NCBI GenBank assembly: GCA_005877775.1 | Contig: VBOJ01000075.1 | Location: forward strand, 1-45,764 | Direction: 5' to 3' | DNA length: 45,764 nt | Source: Nitrospirota bacterium | GTDB lineage: Bacteria > Nitrospirota > Nitrospiria > Nitrospirales > Nitrospiraceae | Shown here: in pieces, positions 39,151-45,764 of the stretch | Layout of the letters: the number at the start of each line of letters is the position of its first letter | Position numbering within the stretch: the stretch's first letter is position 1 | Position numbers and translations under genes: made by a program | The notes under the pieces: generated by a model | The model's database searches: none | Told to the model about the DNA's origin: nothing | What the model saw: only the letters and a program-made list of their open reading frames with translations

Positions 39151-41127
39151 TTAATGTCCCCGAAACGTCGCGACGTTCTCTAAGGAGCGGAGCCTGGTTA
39201 TCACATGGCCGGGCTGTGTAGCGGAGCAATGAATCGCAAGCGGGTCCTCGCCATCGAGGAAGATCCGCTGCCAGATTTCAAGGTTGATGAGGAGCCAGAG
39301 GCGGTCCCCATGCTCTCTGACGCCCGTGCGATGCGCCTCGGCCAGACGTCTGAGGAAAGTGGGTTGAAAGAGCCCTCGCTCAAGCGCCCGGGCTCCGAGG
39401 ACGAACTCCTGCACCACCGGCCAATATGGTCCCCGGAGCCATCTGCCCAACGGAACCGGGAAGCCCATTTTCCGCCGAGTCAGAATCTCGCGTGGCACCA
39501 GACCGCGTAATGAGTCTCGCAATACGGCTTTAGTTCGCCAACCGGTGAGCTTGACGTGGCCAGGCATGGCGGTCACCTGTTCGACCAGCTTATGATCCAG
39601 GAATGGGACCCGGCTTTCTATCGAGGCCGCCATACTCATCTGATCCTGCTTCATCAGTAGCTCGACCAGGTAGGTTTGGAGGTCGGCATGGCTCATCCGC
39701 TCCAGGACGTCCCCGGAGTGCTCTTCGTAACAGCGGAGCGCCGTCGCGTAGGAATCCCGTGCGGTAAGGATCCCCTTATCCGCCAACAGCTCCCGTTGGA
39801 GAGGCTCAGAGAAGACCGCGAAATTCTCATAGAACAGCTCCCGAGGACTCAGGGGCCTTGCCAGAAAGGTCCGGTCGGCGTAGCGACGGATCGCTCGAGG
39901 CAACATCGGGAGGCGACGGGCGATTTCGCTGCGTACGGCTGTCGGGACGAGGTTCCCATACACACGTCCCAGCTTATGGTTCCAGGCGGTCAACCGGTAG
40001 CGGTTGTAGCCGAGAAAGAGTTCGTCCGCTCCTTCTCCGGTTAGGACCACCTTCACATGCTCCCGCGCTAGGCGCGAGACGAAATACAGCGGGACGCTGG
40101 AATCAAACGCAATCGGTTCATCCTCATGCCAGACGAGGCGTGGCAGCGTCTTGAAGAATTCTTCGGGAGACACGACGACCTCCCTGTGCTCCGCTCCCAC
40201 CGCGCTTGCCGCCAGCCGGGCGTAGGGGAATTCATTCATGCCGGGCTCCGCGAAGCCGACGGAAAAGGTTCGAATCGAGTCCTTGACCAGAGGTGCCATC
40301 AGGGCTGCGAGTGCGCTCGAATCAAGACCGCCGGAAAGGAAGAGCCCCAGCGGGACATCACTCATGAGGTGGCTGTGGACCACCGCCTGCAGTCGACTCC
40401 GCAGCTCGTGAGGCCGTGAGTCGAGCCTCACCCTCGAATCGGCCACTGAGTCCGGTAGTTGCCAGTAGCGTCGCTCTCGGAATCCTTCAGCCATGGACCA
40501 CACGAGCGTCCTTCCTGGCAGCAGCTTCCGGACTCCGCGGAAAAAAGTTTCCTCGCCGGCGACGAAGCGGGTGGCGAGAAACTCGGGCAGGATGGCGTCG
40601 TTGAACTCGGCCCGGAACGAATCGGCTGCCAAGATGCCTTTGATCTCCGAGGCGAACAGGAGTTCGCGGTCGGTCAAGGCGTAATAGAGCGGTTTGATGC
40701 CCAAGCGGTCCCGGGCCAGGAGGAGCTGTCCTTGGGCCCTGTCCCAGATGGCGAAGGCAAACATCCCCTGGAGCCGCTCGACGCAGCGCTCTCCTTCTTC
40801 CTCATAGAGATGGAGGATCGTCTCGGTATCACTACGGGTGCGATAGCGGTGTCCTCTGGCCTCCAGTTCCCGTCTGATCTCGGCATGGTTGTAGATCTCG
40901 CCGTTGAAGACAATCCAGACGGTCCGATCCTCGTTTGTCATCGGCTGATGTCCACCAGCTACATCCACGATCGCCAGTCGCCGGTGACCTAATCCGACCG
41001 GCCCTTCACTCCATAGCCCTGCTCCGTCCGGTCCCCGATGAACCAGTATGTCGCGCATCCGCTTGAGCGGTGCGTTGTCAACCCGTTCGCGCGGATCCAG
41101 CTTGACGATTCCTACAATGGCGCACAT
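39151..41127 (-). CDS. asnB: Asparagine synthase-like amidotransferase
   Basis: 658 residues. N-terminal glutaminase with the catalytic Cys2 (MCAIVGIV), RGPDGAG and NGEIYNH; synthetase part with the PP-loop SGGLDSS (265-271), EGADELFLGYNRY and GEGADE-type ATP site. The family member found beside exosortase and polysaccharide loci is most likely (amidotransferase type of the EPS clusters), rather than housekeeping asparagine synthesis. The gene overlaps the heparinase stop by 16 bp; the two are coupled. Confidence 0.85.
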   Translation of the reverse strand: MCAIVGIVKLDPRERVDNAPLKRMRDILVHRGPDGAGLWSEGPVGLGHRRLAIVDVAGGHQPMTNEDRTVWIVFNGEIYNHAEIRRELEARGHRYRTRSDTETILHLYEEEGERCVERLQGMFAFAIWDRAQGQLLLARDRLGIKPLYYALTDRELLFASEIKGILAADSFRAEFNDAILPEFLATRFVAGEETFFRGVRKLLPGRTLVWSMAEGFRERRYWQLPDSVADSRVRLDSRPHELRSRLQAVVHSHLMSDVPLGLFLSGGLDSSALAALMAPLVKDSIRTFSVGFAEPGMNEFPYARLAASAVGAEHREVVVSPEEFFKTLPRLVWHEDEPIAFDSSVPLYFVSRLAREHVKVVLTGEGADELFLGYNRYRLTAWNHKLGRVYGNLVPTAVRSEIARRLPMLPRAIRRYADRTFLARPLSPRELFYENFAVFSEPLQRELLADKGILTARDSYATALRCYEEHSGDVLERMSHADLQTYLVELLMKQDQMSMAASIESRVPFLDHKLVEQVTAMPGHVKLTGWRTKAVLRDSLRGLVPREILTRRKMGFPVPLGRWLRGPYWPVVQEFVLGARALERGLFQPTFLRRLAEAHRTGVREHGDRLWLLINLEIWQRIFLDGEDPLAIHCSATQPGHVITRLRSLENVATFRGH

Positions 41128-43364
41128 AGTTCTTTGCTCTCATGTACGATGTCCTGCTCTCCGATTTCGATCGTGTCCTGCCAGTCCTCGAACACCAACT
41201 CCACCAGAACTGATCCTTCAGCGGCCCCGAGAGACACGACGGGCAGGCGCACACTTGCTTTCTTTGAGGGAAGGAGCAGGGTCACGACCCGAAGCGGCAG
41301 GCGTGCAACGGTTGAATAGGAGAGAAGCGGCGCTGGCCGGCGCTGGCCATAATCCGCGGAATACCATCCTTGGATTGGCGTCAGACCTCCTTCGTGGAGC
41401 GCTGCGCTCAACGGGATGGCCGCAAGCGTCCTCACCAGAAGTTCGTGATGCGGGCCACCATGCACTCTGGCCCAGCCTGTTTGGTCCAAGATGACGGGCA
41501 CCGGTAGGAACTGGAACAGGACCTCCACCAGATGTTCGGCTTGTCCTTCGAGATCGTCCACGACAATCCAGCCTCGCGGCTTCATGAAGACAACCCGGCG
41601 GCGGTGGACGACCGGATCAGGCAGACGGCAGTAGCCGTGATGCACCGCGTCCGCGAGATCGTAGGTGGCCGTGGAACGCCATCTCAGCAGGCGCGCCTGT
41701 GGCCGCGACTTCCAGGCGAAAGGGCCTTCCGGGGTTGCCTGGCTGACTCTGTCGATCATTACGGTGCTGTGAGCGGCGCTGCTCCGGAAGAACTCCCGCC
41801 AGTCGTGATGCGCCGCGTAGCCGGACATGCCGGGATCCACAATGCATGGCTCGCCGAACACTGAGCACTGAATGCTCAAGAGATCGGCATGCCCGTGGGC
41901 TCCGCTTATCGGGCAACCCAGCGGCCCCGCATCAAGAATCAAGTGGTGGGCATCCTCCTCCCATGTGCTTCGCATCACCACGTACCCTCCGTTTTGGAAC
42001 ACTCGCGAAGGGGATTCACTCGGTGGAGCCGGACTGAGCATTGCAAAGGTTCTTACCGCAGAAGGCCCTAAGAGCCACAGGGTTTCTGGTGCCAAACCTC
42101 CAGCAGCCCACGCATAGTCGGAGCGATGGAAGAGCGCGGCTGCGGTCGAAAAGATGCCGCGGCAATCGTCAGGAGTTCTGATGCTGAGCGGCATCAACCA
42201 CCCCCCGTCTGCATCCCCGATTTGTGGCATCGAGCCGTCGGGACGGCGGAGAGCCAAGAGCACATCGCACATGCGCTGGACCCGCTGGGGCAGCGACGGA
42301 GGGATAGGAATACCATTCCGTGCGGCCAGGATCAGGAAGTGGAGATAGATTTCGACGGTATAGCGCTGGTAGCAGGTGGACTGTTCAAAGTAAGTGCCAT
42401 CCGGCAGGATCTGTCGTTCGCTCTCCTCCAAGAGGATTTGGATCCCTTGCTCCCTCCATCGAGCTCCTTTGCGGAGGTCCGAGAAAATGATCCCTGCGTA
42501 CAAGAGTCCCAAGGCCTCACCGGTGAGGTGGGTGTTCGGAGACGAGTAGGAAGAAAGATACCGTTCGACATGCGACGCATGGATCCAAATCGCATTGAGC
42601 ATCACCTCAAACAACTCGGGAGCTAGCGTCTTGGCACCACGAAACATCGTGAGCGCCCAGCACCAGGAGATGAGGCGCAGAGCCACTTCCAGACTGCTGG
42701 CCCAGTTGATTCCCATGCCTGAAGGATTGGCCAGGAGCCAATCCCGCACATAGACGCTGAATCTCCACGTGTACCGCTCATCTCGAGTGAAGTGATAGGC
42801 CTGCCCCAAGTGGACGAGCCACTGGTGGCGGTTGAGTTCCCAGACCACCTTGCAATCTCCCACCAGCTCGGGAGCAGGCGGATCGAAATGGCTCCAATGG
42901 GCAAGGGGAGCCCTTCGGCCAGAGAGGGGATCAAGATGCCAGTCTACTGGATCACCGAAGCTGAGTGCCGGGTAACCTAAGAGGCAAAAGCGCCCCCGTC
43001 TGGCCTCCTCGGCAGCAGCCACGATGTGATCGAGGGTCTCACGGAAATACTCCCCGAGATACACGGGCGTTTCAGCGCACACCGTTCCCTCGAAGAACCG
43101 TGGAGCCACGGTTTCGCAGAACCAATCACGCGACCACAGGGCGACTCCGGTGAAGTCATGCTGCTGCAACCTCTTGTGCACGTGAGCCAAGATCGGGTCG
43201 CTCCCGGCCTCTATGAAGAGAGAGTCATGCGGGGCAACCTTGTGCCCCGCGATACTCGTTTGCTCCAGCCACTTGTAGAGTTCCTGTCGACTTCGACAAG
43301 CAAGTTCCATGGGCCTCATTCTGAACAGCCGTTGCATCCTCTGACGAAGCTCGCTGATTCTCAT
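41112..43364 (-). CDS. Heparinase II/III-family protein
   Basis: About 750 residues from MRISELRQRMQRLFR. N-terminal alpha-toroid (WHLDPLSGRRAPLAHWSHFD, ELNRHQWLVHLGQAYHFTRDERY, SSPNTHLTGEALGLLYAG) and C-terminal beta domain with SGAHGHADLLSIQCSVFGEP, DPGMSGYA and FRSSAAHSTVMIDRVSQA, the usual active-site area of polysaccharide lyases. It may trim the polysaccharide made by this locus or act as a lyase-like processing enzyme. The frame is open upstream to 43457, but MRISELRQR is a typical start of this family. Confidence 0.85.
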   Translation of the reverse strand: MRISELRQRMQRLFRMRPMELACRSRQELYKWLEQTSIAGHKVAPHDSLFIEAGSDPILAHVHKRLQQHDFTGVALWSRDWFCETVAPRFFEGTVCAETPVYLGEYFRETLDHIVAAAEEARRGRFCLLGYPALSFGDPVDWHLDPLSGRRAPLAHWSHFDPPAPELVGDCKVVWELNRHQWLVHLGQAYHFTRDERYTWRFSVYVRDWLLANPSGMGINWASSLEVALRLISWCWALTMFRGAKTLAPELFEVMLNAIWIHASHVERYLSSYSSPNTHLTGEALGLLYAGIIFSDLRKGARWREQGIQILLEESERQILPDGTYFEQSTCYQRYTVEIYLHFLILAARNGIPIPPSLPQRVQRMCDVLLALRRPDGSMPQIGDADGGWLMPLSIRTPDDCRGIFSTAAALFHRSDYAWAAGGLAPETLWLLGPSAVRTFAMLSPAPPSESPSRVFQNGGYVVMRSTWEEDAHHLILDAGPLGCPISGAHGHADLLSIQCSVFGEPCIVDPGMSGYAAHHDWREFFRSSAAHSTVMIDRVSQATPEGPFAWKSRPQARLLRWRSTATYDLADAVHHGYCRLPDPVVHRRRVVFMKPRGWIVVDDLEGQAEHLVEVLFQFLPVPVILDQTGWARVHGGPHHELLVRTLAAIPLSAALHEGGLTPIQGWYSADYGQRRPAPLLSYSTVARLPLRVVTLLLPSKKASVRLPVVSLGAAEGSVLVELVFEDWQDTIEIGEQDIVHESKELCAPL

Positions 43365-43528
43365 TCGGGCTGATCGGGCTTGATGTGTCAGATCTCTCCT
43401 CTCACGACGCCCTGACATCTGTCCGGCGAGAGTGTGTGGTCCCGATATCAGCGGCATGGCGCGAAGTTGGCACTCGCCTGGACCGAATCCGCTTTCGAAT
43501 CAGAGTCGGGTTCGTGCGGCCGCTGGCG

Positions 43529-43534
43529 ACTATA
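43529..43534 (-). promoter_or_regulatory. Possible -10 for the heparinase operon
   Basis: TATAGT on the minus strand about 165 bases before the heparinase start. The -35 at the expected place is poor, so the call is weak. Confidence 0.25.
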
Positions 43535-43573
43535 GAAGAGAGACATGGGCGATGAGTGGGATGAGTTCGCTCA

Positions 43574-44689
43574 TTAGCACTTGAGGATCGGCTGGCCGGA
43601 GACTTCGGAAACAGGGTCTCGGTGTCCAGCGTACAGGGCGCCCCACTTGTCCTTGACCCAAGCCCAGGTATGCTGGTTGACTTCCTCCTTGGCGCGATGG
43701 GCGAAGAGGCGGGCACGATCCGTATTCTCTAAAAGAAATGCGACCGCCTCGGCCAGCGCGAGCGGATCCCACGTGGGAACGATCAGACCGGTGACTCCAT
43801 CACGGACCATGTTGGGTAGGTCCCCCACACCAGTCGTCACCGCGGGGAGTCCTGAAGCGAAGGCTTCGAGCACCGAGACGGGCTGGTTGTCCACGACGGA
43901 GGAATTGACAAAGATGTCGGCTTCCTCGTACAGCTTCGGCATCGCCGACGGTTCGATCATGCCCACGAACCTTATGCCGTGCGTCCCGAGCGACGCAGCG
44001 AGCTGTCGCAGTTCATCATGCTGACTTCCCGAGCCGGCGATCGTGAGAGTCGCATCCTTGTACCGTGTCCTGAGCATCGTGAAGGCGATAATCGTGTTGC
44101 CCACTCCATAGTGGGGTTCCAAGTTCCTGGTGGACAGGAGGCGGGGGCGCAGTGGCGACCGCTCGCGATAGTGGAAGCTCGAGGTGTCCACTGTATTCTT
44201 GATCACGCGGACCTGATATCCATACCGGACAAAGACCTGCTTGAGGTACTCCGAAGGAACGACGATCTCGTCCACCATTCTCAACCAGGGATGAACCAGT
44301 TTCCCCCAACGTGCCAGATGATCCGCCGCTTCACCACTGTGATAGTTGAGGACCTCACGCTTCCCCAGGCACCGCGCGACCAGGATCGCGGGGACAGGCG
44401 CGAGCAGAAAAGACCAGTACGACGCCGAGAACACGTGCACCACATCCGCATGACGCAGCCGTAGGAGACTCGGGAGATAGAGCATCTCGTTCAGCAGAGT
44501 CCGGACATAGGGGAAGCGCCGGAGCCACCGAGTTCCCCGAGGAAACCGCGGGTTAGCGGGAATGAACCTCACCTCGTACCCCTCGCGTCGAAGCTTCGAC
44601 GCAAGGGTCGAGGCCTGAATTCCCTGTCCGCCCGGGCTGTCCAGACCTGGCGCGACTATCGCAATCTTCGGCAGCATCGGATGGTTCAT
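43574..44689 (-). CDS. Family 4 glycosyltransferase
   Basis: 371 residues. N-terminal glycine-rich loop PGLDSPGGQGIQASTLA; HVFSASYWSFLLAPVPAI; VLNYHSGEA; VVPSEYLKQVFVRYGYQVRVIKNTVDTSSF; GT4 C-terminal motif EADIFVNSSVVDNQPVSVLEAFASGLPAVTTGVGDL, containing the E-x7-E pair. Start ATG 44689 overlaps the epimerase stop as ATGA, so the pair is coupled. Sugar donor unknown. Confidence 0.87.
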   Translation of the reverse strand: MNHPMLPKIAIVAPGLDSPGGQGIQASTLASKLRREGYEVRFIPANPRFPRGTRWLRRFPYVRTLLNEMLYLPSLLRLRHADVVHVFSASYWSFLLAPVPAILVARCLGKREVLNYHSGEAADHLARWGKLVHPWLRMVDEIVVPSEYLKQVFVRYGYQVRVIKNTVDTSSFHYRERSPLRPRLLSTRNLEPHYGVGNTIIAFTMLRTRYKDATLTIAGSGSQHDELRQLAASLGTHGIRFVGMIEPSAMPKLYEEADIFVNSSVVDNQPVSVLEAFASGLPAVTTGVGDLPNMVRDGVTGLIVPTWDPLALAEAVAFLLENTDRARLFAHRAKEEVNQHTWAWVKDKWGALYAGHRDPVSEVSGQPILKC

Positions 44690-45639
44690 GCCGGGGTCGC
44701 CATCACCTCGGCCGTCCTGACCCATTCCACTGTCTGGGCCAGGCCGGTTTCCAAGCTGACGCCGGGCTCATATCCCAGGAAGGACTTCGCCCGGGAGATG
44801 CCGGCCAGTGAATGTTTGACATCACCCACCCTCGGTGCGTCGTACTGCGGGGGCGATCCGGCTCCGACGATCCGCCGGATCAAGGCGTGCAGATCGGCGA
44901 TCGTGACCCGCACGCCGGATCCGACATTGCAGATTTCGCCCTGGCAGGACTCCGTCTCACAGGCCAGCAGATTGGCCGCCACGCAGTCAGTCACATAGGT
45001 GAAGTCACGAGATTGCGCGCCGTCCCCGAAAATGGTCGCCGTCGTGTCTTTGAGGCAGTGCATGATGAAGCGCGGAATGACCGCGGCATAAGGAGAATCC
45101 TGGTCCTGTCTCGGACCGTACACGTTGAAGTAACGCAACGAGATGGTCGGCAAGCCATCTGCTCGAGCGAACACCCGGCAGAGCTGCTCGCCGGCCAACT
45201 TTGACACCGCATATGGAGAATGGGGATCAGGCGTCATGGTCTCAGTCTTCGGCAGGGTGGGCGGATCGCCGTACACCGATGAGGAAGAGGCGAACACGAA
45301 CCGCTTCACGCCCTCCTCCCGCGCCGCAATCAGGAGATTCAGGGTACCCTGAACGTTCACGGCGCTGGTACTGAGCGGGTCTGCCAGTGAACGGGGGACC
45401 GACGAGAGCGCGGCCTGGTGCAGAACAAACCGAACGCCCCTCATCGCTTTCCGGCAGGTGTCGAGGTCCCGGATATCGCCCGTCACGAATTCGATCGAAT
45501 CATTGACCCCCTCGAGATTCTTCAGTCGCCCGGTCGCCAGATTGTCCAGCACCCGGACCTGCTTGCGACGAGCCACGAGGGCATGGACGAGGTGCGAGCC
45601 GATAAAACCCGCCCCTCCTGTCACAAGGTGCATCGTCAT
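44686..45639 (-). CDS. NAD-dependent epimerase/dehydratase (SDR)
   Basis: 317 residues. TGGAGFIGS (7-15) is the NAD-binding glycine motif, with the usual D-x-x-D (TGDIRD) and the SDR catalytic pair Y143/K147 in SPYAVSKLAGEQ; SSSSVYGDPPTLP and RYFNVYGPRQD follow. It most resembles UDP-GlcNAc/GalNAc C4-epimerase-type enzymes that supply sugars for polysaccharides. The start at 45639 has AAAGGAG upstream. First gene of the series seen here; 45640-45764 holds no other gene. Confidence 0.87.
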   Translation of the reverse strand: MTMHLVTGGAGFIGSHLVHALVARRKQVRVLDNLATGRLKNLEGVNDSIEFVTGDIRDLDTCRKAMRGVRFVLHQAALSSVPRSLADPLSTSAVNVQGTLNLLIAAREEGVKRFVFASSSSVYGDPPTLPKTETMTPDPHSPYAVSKLAGEQLCRVFARADGLPTISLRYFNVYGPRQDQDSPYAAVIPRFIMHCLKDTTATIFGDGAQSRDFTYVTDCVAANLLACETESCQGEICNVGSGVRVTIADLHALIRRIVGAGSPPQYDAPRVGDVKHSLAGISRAKSFLGYEPGVSLETGLAQTVEWVRTAEVMATPA

Positions 45640-45764
45640 CTCCTTTCTGTTTTGGTTGTCGTGAGGCTTCCCACGACGCCCATCAAAGCCTCGACGTTGT
45701 TCGAGCGATTAACCCACGTCCATCCGAAGCGAAGGACTGGCCTGGTTTTTGGAGAAAGGTCCGC

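Noticed and set aside
38871-39221. A plus-strand frame of 116 codons in the 38785-39150 gap
   Set aside because: The translated sequence has no hydrophobic or domain pattern, and its end overlaps the amidotransferase gene; treated as non-coding.
1-45764. tRNA, rRNA or CRISPR array
   Set aside because: No cloverleaf-like segment, ribosomal RNA stretch or regularly spaced direct repeat with unique spacers was seen; the only periodic repeats are the word repeats and the operator boxes.

Overview
The window looks like a chromosomal segment of a GC-rich bacterium, most likely a Nitrospira-type member of the Nitrospirota. This is inferred from the gene mix (stressosome genes, bactofilin, DUF3015 lipoprotein, DUF3365-type c-heme protein, Lhr-type helicase, an exopolysaccharide cluster with asparagine-synthase-like amidotransferase, heparinase and FemAB/GNAT genes) and from general style, not from a marker gene. 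I found no rRNA, tRNA, CRISPR array or intact insertion sequence.

Layout. 1-20,000 is a housekeeping and accessory stretch: a membrane protein cut by the window edge, an FGE/sulfatase-modifying-factor-like lipid or periplasmic protein, a methyltransferase, a MOSC protein, a membrane-bound MutS-like ATPase, a DUF4384 protein, a DUF3015 lipoprotein, a very large Lhr-type helicase, a CPBP protease, a small operon (class V aminotransferase, c-type heme DUF3365 protein, amidohydrolase), a J-domain protein, an MFS transporter, a bactofilin and an outer-membrane beta-barrel. 20,300-21,000 is a decayed zone with a frameshifted DUF457/YdjM-like relic.

21,000-31,400 is a signalling island: small zinc-ribbon protein, a hypothetical protein, a PilZ protein, then a tight six-gene operon rsbR-rsbS-rsbT-rsbX-histidine kinase-NarL regulator, followed by a LuxR-type regulator, a TPR protein, a carbamoyltransferase relic, an SGNH hydrolase and an orphan OmpR/PhoB-type regulator. 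Six copies of a two-part sequence motif (22-24 bp spaced direct repeats carrying GG..TTT.CC cores) lie in the promoter regions of five transcription units in this island and nowhere else that I noticed. This is the strongest candidate here for an undescribed regulatory system: a stressosome whose output is a histidine kinase with an RsbU-like N-terminal region, plus a shared operator.

31,400-45,764 holds a secreted protein with a long hairpin-rich leader, then a nine-gene minus-strand exopolysaccharide locus (epimerase, glycosyltransferase, heparinase, amidotransferase, GNAT, JmjC/cupin protein, methyltransferase, two more glycosyltransferases).

Repeats. Short degenerate word repeats (built on GTGAC, ATGGCTGATGG, GTGAGGC, GTTAACG and similar words) sit in several gene junctions, and related material appears as at least five in-frame insertions inside the Lhr helicase gene. 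Two larger inverted-repeat elements (11648-11770 and 18751-18852) look like miniature mobile elements or structured RNAs. All function assignments rest on motif recognition by eye; no search was run.
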